A stretch of 64,000 bases of DNA from Chryseobacterium sp. HSC-36S06 (lineage in GTDB: Bacteria; Bacteroidota; Bacteroidia; Flavobacteriales; Weeksellaceae), in assembly GCF_024171485.1 (NCBI RefSeq), contig NZ_JALJZX010000001.1:1054001-1118000 (forward strand), written 5' to 3'. Within the stretch, counting starts at the first letter, position 1. Every line of letters starts with the position of its first letter. Both the position numbers and the translations under genes were made by a program. Below the pieces are notes generated by a model that searched no databases, had not been told where the DNA came from, and saw only the letters and a list, made by a program, of their open reading frames with translations. This document shows positions 51,930-60,350 of the stretch, in pieces.

Positions 51930-53690
51930 TTATTCGGATTTGAAAACTTCCGACCTTTCAGAAATTCCATTGTTGTTAAATGCTTCGATCTGAAAATAAT
52001 AAGCGTCAGTTCTGTCGGCGCCGGTAAAGAAATATTCGTTTTTGCCGTAAACCATAATGCTTCCGTAAAGTTTGTCAGGAGTTTTACCGAAGTAAATCAT
52101 GTACCCATCGGCTTTTTCGTTTTGTTTCCACTTCATCCAGATGCTTCTGCGCTCGCCATATTTTTTAGGGTCGGCTCGCAGCGGAACAAAGTTTTCAACT
52201 TTACCCGGTTTTTCGCTATTTCCTTTGCCGAAAACTCTGAAACCGCTGAGCGCAAATTTGCCGGTAGGCATTTTTAGATTTTCCATTTTTAAGAATCTTG
52301 CTTTCGCCGGTTTTTCAAGTTCAATATAATCATGAGGAACATCGGTGGTGTTTTTGCTTTTGTCGATTAGAACTTTCCAGTTTTTCCCGTCATTAGAACT
52401 GTAAATTTTGTACTGGTGCATTTTGCCCAAAGTTTTTCCCATGAATTCTACATCCTGGTCTGCGTAATTGATCTGAATGGCATTGATGGTAGAAATTTCC
52501 CCCAAATCGGTCTGGAACCATTCTCCTGAATTTCCGGATTTCGCCGACCAATATGTTTTAATGTCCTCATCGACCGCAAAATTAGCCTGATAGCCGCCTA
52601 AAGTAGAAGATGCAGTTACAGGTTTCTGATAATTCAGAAGCATCCATCCGGTGAATAATCCTTTAGTGAAATCCTTTCCATTCGCAAATTCCGGAATATA
52701 AGTAGGGTAGTCGCCGTACGCCGTGTTGCTGTACATTACATCGTCTTTATCAAAGCCGGCGGGCCAGATGCCGAGGCGTCTTTCAAAGTTGTTTTTAGTC
52801 GAAATAAATATGGTCGAAACATGCCAGTAATTTCCATAATTATCCTGAAAAGTTGCGCCATGGCCTGCGCCTCTTGCAAAGCCGCCCGGTTTATAAGAGA
52901 ACGGATTGTGTCGCTGGTATTCGTAACCCTCCAAAGGATTTTTAGAAACATAAACTCCGTCTGCATATCCGCTGAATTCTGTTGCCGGCGCTCCATACTG
53001 CATATAGTATTTGTCTTTATATTTCGTAACCCACGCGCCTTCAACAAAAGGCTGGAGAAAGACATTGTCGTTATACTCTCCGAATCTTTCCCAACCATGA
53101 TCTTCAGGTTTTAAACGCAGGATTGGTTTTACATAACCTTCCGACTGTAGGTTTTTTACTTTTACTTCAGTTCCCAAAAGCGGCCATTCGTTACTCGATC
53201 CCCAATAAAGATAAAGTTTGTTTTTGTCTTCATCGTAGTGAAATGCAGGATCCCAGGCACCAACTTTTAGGGTATCAACGGCAATTTCCCATTCGTCTTT
53301 TGTGGGATTTGTAGATTTCCAGATCGGAAAATTTGATTCCCAGGTTGAGCCGTATACGTAAAGCGTGTCTTTCATGACCCAGGCTGCGGGTGCGTTAAGA
53401 TCGTGAATGTATTTATCATCGCGCAGGAATTTGCGGGAGACGAATTTCCAGTTCAGCATATCGTCGCTGTGCCAGTATCCTTCCTGATTGGTGGAGAAGA
53501 GGAAAAGTTTTTTTTGAAAATTTACAATTACGGGATCGGCAGTAGCACGGTGTTTTCCCTGTTTCGAAAAAACTTCGAACGGCGTGTAGCCGTAGTCGAT
53601 ATTGATGGGATTGCAATATGTTTTTTGCTGGGCAAAACTGAAATTCATCAGAAATAAAAGAGAGACCAATAATTGGAACGAAGATTTCAT
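51930..53690 (-). CDS. GH43-family glycoside hydrolase with F5/8-type carbohydrate-binding domain
   Basis: A 586-aa secreted enzyme, signal peptide ending LMNFSFAQ. Residues 24-340 form a five-bladed beta-propeller of the GH43 type; the acidic catalytic residues are likely in HRATADPVIV near residue 50 and VGAWDPAFHYDED near residue 145. Residues 355-480 are a discoidin (F5/8 type C) domain, and residues 495-585 a fibronectin-III-like domain. Xylan or arabinan side chains are typical GH43 substrates; the actual one is unknown. No sorting domain is present. TAACTTTG at 53720-53713 gives a 22-nt leader. Confidence 0.85.
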   Translation of the reverse strand: MKSSFQLLVSLLFLMNFSFAQQKTYCNPINIDYGYTPFEVFSKQGKHRATADPVIVNFQKKLFLFSTNQEGYWHSDDMLNWKFVSRKFLRDDKYIHDLNAPAAWVMKDTLYVYGSTWESNFPIWKSTNPTKDEWEIAVDTLKVGAWDPAFHYDEDKNKLYLYWGSSNEWPLLGTEVKVKNLQSEGYVKPILRLKPEDHGWERFGEYNDNVFLQPFVEGAWVTKYKDKYYMQYGAPATEFSGYADGVYVSKNPLEGYEYQRHNPFSYKPGGFARGAGHGATFQDNYGNYWHVSTIFISTKNNFERRLGIWPAGFDKDDVMYSNTAYGDYPTYIPEFANGKDFTKGLFTGWMLLNYQKPVTASSTLGGYQANFAVDEDIKTYWSAKSGNSGEWFQTDLGEISTINAIQINYADQDVEFMGKTLGKMHQYKIYSSNDGKNWKVLIDKSKNTTDVPHDYIELEKPAKARFLKMENLKMPTGKFALSGFRVFGKGNSEKPGKVENFVPLRADPKKYGERRSIWMKWKQNEKADGYMIYFGKTPDKLYGSIMVYGKNEYFFTGADRTDAYYFQIEAFNNNGISERSEVFKSE

Positions 53691-53748
53691 AGAAATTTTT
53701 TAAGACCAGTTTCAAAGTTAAGTATTAAACCTAAGAAAAACCAGCCAT

Positions 53749-53775
53749 AAAAAAATCCGCACTTGAAAGCACGGA
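53749..53775 (-). terminator. Terminator of the 147-aa stress-like protein gene
   Basis: On the minus strand TCCGTGC / GTGCGGA (two G-U pairs) with a six-base loop and a seven-T run. On the plus strand the same arms would contain a C-A mismatch, so the terminator is directional. Confidence 0.7.
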
Positions 53776-53807
53776 CTTATTGTAAATGAAAGAATAAAAT
53801 TTTTTAG

Positions 53808-54251
53808 TTATGCCTTCACTTCAGCATTAATTCCCTGGGGAATATTACTTGAAGAAAGTGAAATTTCAGGCATCGCATAAATGTGAGACTTAGCGCGAAG
53901 TGCTACTATTCTTTTGATATGATCCAGATCCTTGGCTTCTTCAATGGTCATGTCCTGAAATTCATAAATCTTAACCACGTCGTTTTGCTCGAATGATTTT
54001 TTAACGTTAGTGAGTTCTTCGTCGCTGTTTACCACAACGCTGGTGATGAGTTTATCATTTTCCTTTACCTTTTTCGGCGCCTGAAGACCTAAAAGTCTCT
54101 TCCAGAATTTTTGTTTTTGCTCAGCACTGCTGTTTTTGTTGGTTTTGTAGATAATATAGTCCTCATTTCTAATTCCGGATTTTTCCAAACCTGCCGAAAC
54201 CTGATCTGCATTTTCCTGACTTTCAAACAGGCCAACTACTGTATAATTCAT
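53808..54251 (-). CDS. Cytoplasmic protein of unknown function, stress-protein-like
   Basis: A 147-aa soluble protein. The first half, MNYTVVGLFESQENADQVSA and GIRNEDYIIYK, resembles the heat-induced stress-protein fold (YflT/GSP17M-like), where a TVVGxFxxxxxA start is common. I do not assign a function. A basic linker (AEQKQKFWKRLLGLQAPKKV) separates a second similar beta-alpha unit. TATATTTG at 54289-54282 is a plausible -7 box with a 30-nt leader, and the gene has its own terminator. Confidence 0.62.
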   Translation of the reverse strand: MNYTVVGLFESQENADQVSAGLEKSGIRNEDYIIYKTNKNSSAEQKQKFWKRLLGLQAPKKVKENDKLITSVVVNSDEELTNVKKSFEQNDVVKIYEFQDMTIEEAKDLDHIKRIVALRAKSHIYAMPEISLSSSNIPQGINAEVKA

Positions 54252-54438
54252 CTTGATGTTTTTATGTTGTTAAATTCTTTGCAAATATACATTCAAATTA
54301 CTTGATAAAAGTTAAAAAATAAAAAATTAACAGTTAATTGATAAAAATCATGTATATTTTTATGAAATGCATATTTTGTTCGAATTGCTGCGGAATCCAA
54401 TATTTTTAGAACCGTTTTTACCTCATACAAATATTTAA

Positions 54439-54446
54439 TAAGTTTG
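54439..54446 (+). promoter_or_regulatory. TAAGTTTG box 4 nt before pepE
   Basis: A TAnnTTTG match followed by CTGC and then the ATG. No TTG 17-23 nt upstream. Confidence 0.48.
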
Positions 54447-54450
54447 CTGC

Positions 54451-55143
54451 ATGAATATCATTCTTGCCTCAACATCCACACTTTTCGAAGGAAATTATCT
54501 TGAATATCTTACTCAGGAAATCGAAAAACTTTTTACCGCAATCGACGAAATTGTCTTTATTCCGTTTGCCCGGCCGGGAGGAATTTCTCACGACGATTAC
54601 ACAGAAAAAGTGCGGTCTTTTTTTGCTTCACTGAGCATCAAAGTAAAAGGGTTGCATGAGTTTGAAAATAAAGCGGAAGCGCTTAACAGTGCAAAAGGAA
54701 TTTTTACCGGTGGAGGAAATACTTTCCTTTTAGTGAAGACGCTTCATGAAGAAAATCTCATGAAGGTTGTGAAAGAAAATATAGAAAACGGTACGCCTTA
54801 CCTTGGCTGCAGCGCCGGATCCAATATTGGTGGTCTTAATATGAAAACCACGAATGATATGCCCATTGTTTACCCGCCCAGTTTTGAATGTATGGGATTG
54901 GTTCCTTTCAATATCAATCCGCATTATCTTGATCCCAATCCTGACCTTAAACATAATGGTGAAACGCGCGAAACCAGAATCATGGAGTTTTTAACTCAGA
55001 ATGATACAAAAGTTGTCGGACTTCGGGAAGGAAACTGGATCAGGAAAATCGGCAATCAGATAACTGTTGAAGGTAAAGAATCAACACGGATTTTCGAGAA
55101 AGGTAAAGCGCCTTATGAAATTGCTCCGGGAACTGAGCTTTAA
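54451..55143 (+). CDS. pepE: Dipeptidase E (aspartyl dipeptidase)
   Basis: Peptidase S51 that cleaves Asp-X dipeptides in the cytoplasm. The 230-aa protein has the nucleophilic serine in LGCSAGSNIGG near residue 120, the FTGGGNTFLLVKTLHE block near residue 85, and the histidine region in NPHYLDPNPDLKH. The glutamate-histidine-serine set expected in PepE can be placed. Its stop overlaps that of the convergent thioesterase in the four-base palindrome TTAA (55140-55143). Confidence 0.92.
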   Translation: MNIILASTSTLFEGNYLEYLTQEIEKLFTAIDEIVFIPFARPGGISHDDYTEKVRSFFASLSIKVKGLHEFENKAEALNSAKGIFTGGGNTFLLVKTLHEENLMKVVKENIENGTPYLGCSAGSNIGGLNMKTTNDMPIVYPPSFECMGLVPFNINPHYLDPNPDLKHNGETRETRIMEFLTQNDTKVVGLREGNWIRKIGNQITVEGKESTRIFEKGKAPYEIAPGTEL

Positions 55144-55556
55144 AGTGTAGCTGACCAGTTTTTTTTCAGTAAACTCATCAAAAAATCCGGGCATTTTACA
55201 ACTTTATTGGTGTTTGCATCCAGAAAAAAGAGGGTTGTTTTTGCTTCGGTGATCTTCTCTCTGGAACTGTTATAAATTTCGTACTCGAATTCAATTCTCA
55301 CGCCGGGGAGTTTTTTGATGTAGGTGTGAATTTCGAGAATTTCATCATAAAGTCCCGGCTTAAGATACTTAATGCTGAACTCCGAAACAGGTAACCATAT
55401 CCCTTGATTTTCAATCTCATTATATGGGATTCCGAGTTCGCGAAAAAGTTCCACTCTGGCCACTTCCAGGTATTCTGCATAGTTGCCGTAATAGACATAT
55501 TTCATGGGGTCTGTTTCGCCGTAACGTACTCTAAGTGAGTGTGTTGTGTGTATCAT
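55140..55556 (-). CDS. Acyl-CoA thioesterase (YbgC/4HBT family)
   Basis: A 138-aa hotdog-fold thioesterase. RVRYGETDPMKYVYYGNYAE near residue 9 contains the 4HBT signature with its catalytic aspartate, and VARVELFRELGIPY follows. It would hydrolyse aromatic or short acyl-CoA. I start at 55556 because the upstream ATG at 55577 is one base from the TATATTTG box at 55586-55579 and would precede any transcript from it. dnaA is divergent, 133 nt away. Confidence 0.87.
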   Translation of the reverse strand: MIHTTHSLRVRYGETDPMKYVYYGNYAEYLEVARVELFRELGIPYNEIENQGIWLPVSEFSIKYLKPGLYDEILEIHTYIKKLPGVRIEFEYEIYNSSREKITEAKTTLFFLDANTNKVVKCPDFLMSLLKKNWSATL

Positions 55557-55689
55557 TTTAAGGTTTAAATCAGTCATACAAATATATTTTTAAATAATCA
55601 ATAGCACAAAAATTTTTTTATCAAAATTTAAAATTCGATATTTGTCTTCCCATCAAAATTAAACACTTGCAAGGAATTGCAGAACGAAA

Positions 55690-57144
55690 ATGAATGAAAA
55701 TTTAACTCTTATTTGGGAAAAATGTCTACAGTTCATGAGGGATAACCTCAATGCAGCAGAAGATAACACTGATCTCAAAAAACTCGAAAACTCTTTTGAT
55801 TTACTTTTCGACAATGTGCAGCCGGTATCATTGGTTAACAATAACCTTACGCTTTTAGTACCAAGCGATTTTTACAAAGAATATATTGAGGATAATTACT
55901 TATCCCTGCTTTCTGCCGCACTCAAGAAAAATTTAGGAAAGGGAGTTAAGCTTTGGTATTCCGTAATGGAAAACAAGCCGAGTGGTCAGGAAAAACCCAT
56001 CACTCTGAATGTGAAGGGTAAGAGTATTGCTACGCCGAAAGTTCAGGAAACACTTCCGCCGTCATTTTCTTCAAATCTAATCAATCCTTTCGTTGTTCCG
56101 GGGATGAAAAAAGTGAACATCGATTCTAACCTGAAAGCAGATTTTTCATTTGACAATTACGTGGAAGGCGAAAGCAACAAGTTTGCTTCTACTGTAGCAA
56201 AATCTATTGCAAAAAGACCGGGGGCGACAGCCTTTAACCCGCTGTTTTTATATGGTGGTTACGGAGTTGGGAAAACCCACCTTGGCCATGCAGTAGGTCT
56301 GGAGGTTAAAAATGCTTATCCGGACAAAGTAGTTCTTTATTTATCGTCAGAGAAATTTATCCAGCAGTTTGTATCCGCTGCGAAAGCGCATAAACAGACA
56401 GAATTTGCGAATTTCTACCAAATGGTTGATGTGCTGATTATCGATGATATTCAGTTTTTATCAGGTAAGAAATCTACGCAGGACAGCTTCTTCCATATTT
56501 TCGATTATCTGCACCAGAACGGGAAACAGATTATCTTAACGTCGGATAAAGCGCCGGTTGATATTCTTGATATTCAGGACCGTATTGTTTCCCGTTTCAA
56601 ATGGGGACTTTCTGCAGAAATTAAATCTCCGGATTTTGACACCAGAAGAAAAATCATCGTAGATAAACTAAGCCGTGACGGAATCGTTTTAACCGAAGAT
56701 ATGCTCGATTTTCTTGCGTCTGAAGTAAAAACCAACGTTCGGGAACTTATCGGTGTGATCAATTCAGTAATCGCATATTCTACGATTTATAAATCTGAAC
56801 TGAGCCTTGAACTTTTAAAGGAAACCATCAATAAAATTGCAGCCAACCAGAAAAAGGTCATCAACATTCCTTATATTCAGGATGTGGTTTGCGAATATTT
56901 CGGAATCCAGAGAGAGCAGCTTTTATCGAAAACCAGAAAAAGAGAAATTGCTTTGCCAAGACAGTTGGCGATGTATTTCGCCAAGGAATTTACCAACGCC
57001 ACTTTCACCAAAATTGGTGAGGAAATGGGCGGAAAAGACCACTCAACGGTGATGTACGCGTGCGATACGATAAAAGACGTATCTAAAATCGATAAAGAAC
57101 TGAAAAAGTACGTAAAAGAACTTACCGAAAAAATTAAACAGTAG
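55690..57144 (+). CDS. dnaA: Chromosomal replication initiator DnaA
   Basis: Opens the replication origin and regulates transcription. The 484-aa protein has an N-terminal interaction domain, a linker, and AAA+ domain III with Walker A YGGYGVGKTHLGHAV near residue 200 and Walker B VLIIDDIQFLSGKKS. The C-terminal domain IV contains IGEEMGGKDHSTVMYACDT, the DNA-binding helix-turn-helix. I find no DnaA boxes in the short upstream gap, so the origin is probably not here. A terminator follows. Confidence 0.97.
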   Translation: MNENLTLIWEKCLQFMRDNLNAAEDNTDLKKLENSFDLLFDNVQPVSLVNNNLTLLVPSDFYKEYIEDNYLSLLSAALKKNLGKGVKLWYSVMENKPSGQEKPITLNVKGKSIATPKVQETLPPSFSSNLINPFVVPGMKKVNIDSNLKADFSFDNYVEGESNKFASTVAKSIAKRPGATAFNPLFLYGGYGVGKTHLGHAVGLEVKNAYPDKVVLYLSSEKFIQQFVSAAKAHKQTEFANFYQMVDVLIIDDIQFLSGKKSTQDSFFHIFDYLHQNGKQIILTSDKAPVDILDIQDRIVSRFKWGLSAEIKSPDFDTRRKIIVDKLSRDGIVLTEDMLDFLASEVKTNVRELIGVINSVIAYSTIYKSELSLELLKETINKIAANQKKVINIPYIQDVVCEYFGIQREQLLSKTRKREIALPRQLAMYFAKEFTNATFTKIGEEMGGKDHSTVMYACDTIKDVSKIDKELKKYVKELTEKIKQ

Positions 57145-57167
57145 ATTTGCCATATATTAATAATAAG

Positions 57168-57201
57168 AAGAGAAGGGGTTTTTTGAATTCCTTCTTTTTT
57201 T
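57168..57201 (+). terminator. Terminator after dnaA
   Basis: AAGAGAAGG / CCTTCTTTT, nine bp with one G-U pair and a 13-base loop, followed by Ts. The long loop makes it weaker than others here. Confidence 0.6.
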
Positions 57202-57238
57202 ATTTTAATTTTGAAGGCTTCAAATAAAATAACACCAC

Positions 57239-57700
57239 ATGAAAATCCTTGTTGTATGTCTTGGCAATATTTGCAGAAGTCCGCTTGCTGAAGGTATTTT
57301 AAAATCAAAACTTCCCGAAAATTTCACCGTTGATTCTGCCGGAACCATTTCTCTTCATGAAGGTGAGCATCCGGACAAACGTGCAATTGAAACTGCAGAA
57401 AATCACGGAATTAAGATAGGAAAACAGCGATCCCGACCGATTACCAAAAAAGATTTAGAAGATTTCGATAAGATCTACTGTATGGATATCAGCGTTTATG
57501 AAGATGTAATTTCGATGGCGAAGAATGAAGAACAGCGCACTAAAGTTGCTCTGTTTTTGGAAGAAGCAGAAATCCCTGAGAACAACTACGAAGTTTTCGA
57601 TCCCTACTGGAGCGGGCTTGATGGTTTCGAAAAAGTTTATGCGCTTTTGGAAGAAGCTTCAGAAAAAATCAAATCAAAGTTACTGAACAATCACCACTAA
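57239..57700 (+). CDS. Low-molecular-weight protein tyrosine phosphatase
   Basis: A 153-aa cysteine phosphatase. The P-loop CLGNICRSPLAEGIL at residues 7-21 contains the CX5R motif, and the general acid is in VFDPYWSGLDGFEKVY near residue 120, giving the DP motif of the family. In bacteria these act on tyrosine kinases or polysaccharide-export proteins; no such partner is adjacent. TAATTTTG at 57206-57213, 25 nt before the ATG, is a plausible -7 box. The next gene follows 11 nt later. Confidence 0.93.
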   Translation: MKILVVCLGNICRSPLAEGILKSKLPENFTVDSAGTISLHEGEHPDKRAIETAENHGIKIGKQRSRPITKKDLEDFDKIYCMDISVYEDVISMAKNEEQRTKVALFLEEAEIPENNYEVFDPYWSGLDGFEKVYALLEEASEKIKSKLLNNHH

Positions 57701-57711
57701 TATTTTTTACG

Positions 57712-58410
57712 ATGTTATTTTTAATACCGGCATATCTCTCAGAAAATTCCCCACTTGAATATTTCGCGCCTGCCATCAAAGAATATATTCTGAAAACCGA
57801 CTATTTCTTTGTAGAAAACGAAAAAACCGCCAGAAAAGTCATTAAATTTTTTGCGCCTGAAAAAAAACAGGCTGATCTGAAACTCTTTCTGCTTGATAAA
57901 TATTCTGAACGTAAAGATTTACAGGAAGCTCAGATGCTCATGAAAAATGGTCAGGATTTCGGTTTGCTGTCGGAAGCCGGACTTCCGTGTATCGCAGATC
58001 CCGGAAATCTGATGGTGAAATGGTGTCACGAAAACAATATTAAAGTAATTCCGGTAAACGGACCTTCATCCATTATTCTGGCTTTAATTTCAAGCGGCTT
58101 TAATGGTCAGGAATTTACGTTTCACGGATACTTGCCCATTGATAAAGCCGAGAAAAAAGCAAGAATTCAGTTTTTAGAAAATCAGGTTCAAAAAACCGGG
58201 TATTCACAGATTTTCATGGAAACGCCTTACAGAAATAATCCACTATTTGAAGATCTTTGTAAATTTCTCTCTCCGAATACCAAACTTTGTATCGCAGCAA
58301 ATATTAATGATCCGAATGAGGAATTCATAAGAACTTTAAGCATTAAAGAATGGCAGAAAAACAAGCCCGAACTTCATAAAGTACCGGCAGTTTTTGTGCT
58401 TGGAAAATAG
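57712..58410 (+). CDS. RsmI-like SAM-dependent methyltransferase
   Basis: A 232-aa tetrapyrrole-methylase-fold protein related to RsmI, which 2'-O-methylates 16S rRNA C1402. FGLLSEAGLPCIADPGNLMV near residue 83 and VIPVNGPSSIILALISSGF near residue 116 are the SAM-binding segments. It lacks the extra C-terminal domain of full RsmI and its N-terminus differs, so it is probably a paralogue rather than RsmI itself. It is co-transcribed with the tyrosine phosphatase, 11 nt upstream. Confidence 0.85.
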   Translation: MLFLIPAYLSENSPLEYFAPAIKEYILKTDYFFVENEKTARKVIKFFAPEKKQADLKLFLLDKYSERKDLQEAQMLMKNGQDFGLLSEAGLPCIADPGNLMVKWCHENNIKVIPVNGPSSIILALISSGFNGQEFTFHGYLPIDKAEKKARIQFLENQVQKTGYSQIFMETPYRNNPLFEDLCKFLSPNTKLCIAANINDPNEEFIRTLSIKEWQKNKPELHKVPAVFVLGK

Positions 58411-58472
58411 TTTAACTTCCTTTAACAGCGACTTTGCATCATTATTGAATCTGACTGATAAAATAAATTATT

Positions 58473-58850
58473 ATGTCAGATAAAAAGTTAGCAGGCCTTT
58501 GGCTTGATCAGAACAAAGCAGTTGTTGTAAAAAATCACGATGCGCAGAATGCCTTTAAATTTTTCCTGTGTTCACCTGTGAAAGCGGTTATACAGCACGG
58601 AAATTCAAGTGAGAATGCCGGTAATAACGCCGAACAGACGAATAAGGCAAAATACTTTAAGGAGATTGCCCATCTGTTAACCAATTCCGAAGAAGTTTAT
58701 GTTACCGGACCGGGACAGATTCAGGAAGAGCTGAAAAGTTTTCTTCATGAAACCGCACAGTTTAAAAACCTTAAAATCACTTTAGATACGGCGCAGCAAA
58801 TGAGCGACGAACAGGTTCTGGAAACGGTGAAAAAACATTTCGGAGAATAG
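58473..58850 (+). CDS. Small protein, release-factor-domain-like, function unknown
   Basis: A 125-aa soluble protein that I cannot name with confidence. It begins with a WLDQNKAVVVKNHD strand, has a variable asparagine-rich middle, then YFKEIAHLLTNSEEVYVTGP and QIQEELKSFLHE, and ends with a helix. The layout recalls the C-terminal domain of eRF1/archaeal release-factor-like proteins found in bacteria, but I give this as a guess. It is followed by a strong bidirectional terminator. Confidence 0.6.
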   Translation: MSDKKLAGLWLDQNKAVVVKNHDAQNAFKFFLCSPVKAVIQHGNSSENAGNNAEQTNKAKYFKEIAHLLTNSEEVYVTGPGQIQEELKSFLHETAQFKNLKITLDTAQQMSDEQVLETVKKHFGE

Positions 58851-58867
58851 TTAAGAAAACGAATAAA

Positions 58868-58898
58868 AAAAAGCGGTCAGCAATTGACCGCTTTTTTT
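58868..58898. terminator. Bidirectional terminator
   Basis: AAAGCGGTCA / TGACCGCTTT with a five-base loop and T runs on both strands, between convergent genes. Its right edge reaches the stop of the lipoprotein gene. Confidence 0.85.
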
Positions 58899-59301
58899 AT
58901 TTTTTATAATGGTAAGAATATCCATCGTTGGTGTGATCGCCGAGGTAGAGGTTTGAAGAGTCGATACCGTCAACAAAAACGTCGGGGTAATTCGAGAAAT
59001 CGATAAACAGTTTTTCTTTGTGTTCATTTGGCGTAACTTCCTTTAAAAGGTTGTAAGTTCCTTCGCTCACCGTAGCATCATTTTCTTTAACGGTGTAAAT
59101 ATAGGTATCTGTAAAAGTTATGGTGCGCTGTATACCGGTGCTTGCGGGAGTATCATTGATGTTTCCGATTCCGCCCGTTGTGGCTGCCCAGTTCCAGGTT
59201 CCTACAAACTGTTCGTTAGACAGTTCATCTTCCCTCGTTCCGCAGGCTACAAATACAGTAACGACTATTAAAGAAAATAAAAAGATGTTTAATTTTTTCA
59301 T
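58897..59301 (-). CDS. Small lipocalin-like lipoprotein
   Basis: A 134-aa lipoprotein with signal MKKLNIFLFSLIVVTVFVAC, lipidation at the cysteine of VFVACG near residue 20. The mature part begins LSNEQFVGTWNWAATTGG, the GxW start common in lipocalin-like lipoproteins of this phylum, followed by beta-rich sequence (RTITFTDTYIYTVKEN). Ligand and role unknown. TAATTTTG at 59326-59319 gives a 17-nt leader. Confidence 0.72.
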   Translation of the reverse strand: MKKLNIFLFSLIVVTVFVACGTREDELSNEQFVGTWNWAATTGGIGNINDTPASTGIQRTITFTDTYIYTVKENDATVSEGTYNLLKEVTPNEHKEKLFIDFSNYPDVFVDGIDSSNLYLGDHTNDGYSYHYKK

Positions 59302-59352
59302 GGAGTTCGTTTAAAGAACAAAATTACGGTTTTTTATACCTCATTAAAATGT

Positions 59353-60231
59353 TCAGTCTTTATTATTTGAATGAGAAGAATCATTAAAAGTGGACTGTTT
59401 CTTCCTGCTGCGCCATTTTCTGTAGAACATGATAATGAAAGGGGTGAGAATTAGGAACGGCCAAAGTGAAATAAGACCCAGTACGAAACTTACAAAAATA
59501 TTCCAGCCCTGTGCTACCGAATCTGAAAACCTGCTTCCAAAACCGATCTTTGATGTCACTGAGCTTCGTGGTTTTTCTTTGCTGAGGCTAAGTCGTAGCG
59601 TGCTGTAATTGACACGGTCGTCGATAAATCGGAGTCTGCCTTCAGCAACATCGATTTCGTCTTCCAGTTTGCGGATGTTTTCCTGAATTTCGAGCATGTC
59701 TTTTGTTGTCGCGGCATTCTTCAGGAGGTTGCGGTATTTATCAAGATAAATTCTTTTGTTTTCCAGTTTTATCGCAACATCGGTGTATTCTTCGGTTACG
59801 TCTTCAGAAGAAATGTTTTTGTATTCAACTGCACCGATTCCGTCGGCAAATGAGGAGATCAGCTGATCGAAATTCTCGTGAGGAACTCGAATTACAAGGT
59901 TTAAATCCTCAGAGGTTTCAGTATTATTGAAAGTTTCGCTTTGGGTGTAGGCATTTTGTTTTTTAAGGATTCCGTCAACCTTTGATTTTGCTTCATTAAT
60001 ATTGGCAACAGCAAGTCCCATCTCGCCGTTTTTAATGATCTTTTTCGCAATGCTGTCATTTTTGGCCGGAGCTGTATCAGACTTAACTGAAGACGATTTT
60101 GAATTTCTGGCAGCATCTTCCGGAATTACTTCCATGAGAGCCGCGTTGACCTCAGTTTCCACCGCTAAAGGTTCGTTTTTTGAACAGCTTATGATAGTCA
60201 TGAGAGCGAAAAGGATGATTTTTATTTTCAT
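59353..60231 (-). CDS. DUF4349-domain lipoprotein with membrane anchor
   Basis: A 292-aa protein with lipobox TIISCSKN near residue 17. Residues 65-220 match the DUF4349 layout: IKNGEMGLAVANINEAKSKV, then LNLVIRVPHENFDQLISSF, then a coiled coil (MLEIQENIRKLEDEIDVAEG) and DDRVNYSTLRLSLSKEKP. A membrane helix follows at about residues 240-268 (FVSFVLGLISLWPFLILTPF), and a basic C-terminus. DUF4349 proteins are envelope proteins of unknown function. The combination of lipid anchor and C-terminal helix suggests attachment at both ends. Confidence 0.83.
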   Translation of the reverse strand: MKIKIILFALMTIISCSKNEPLAVETEVNAALMEVIPEDAARNSKSSSVKSDTAPAKNDSIAKKIIKNGEMGLAVANINEAKSKVDGILKKQNAYTQSETFNNTETSEDLNLVIRVPHENFDQLISSFADGIGAVEYKNISSEDVTEEYTDVAIKLENKRIYLDKYRNLLKNAATTKDMLEIQENIRKLEDEIDVAEGRLRFIDDRVNYSTLRLSLSKEKPRSSVTSKIGFGSRFSDSVAQGWNIFVSFVLGLISLWPFLILTPFIIMFYRKWRSRKKQSTFNDSSHSNNKD

Positions 60232-60298
60232 TTTGTATCAGGAATGTTGTTTCTCTTATAAATGTATGAAAATTTTATGTTGCTGAAGTGGTTTTACT

Positions 60299-60326
60299 AA
60301 AAAAGACGCACTTTTCTGTGCGTCTT
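60299..60326 (-). terminator. Terminator of metG
   Basis: AAGACGCAC / GTGCGTCTT, nine bp with a six-base loop, running into six Ts on the minus strand, 25 nt after the metG stop. Confidence 0.83.
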
Positions 60327-60350
60327 AAATTTTTTTAAAAAAGATTTGTT

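Noticed and set aside
55578-55689. Replication origin next to dnaA
   Set aside because: No TTATCCACA-like DnaA boxes or clear repeated 9-mers in the gap; AT-richness alone is ordinary here.
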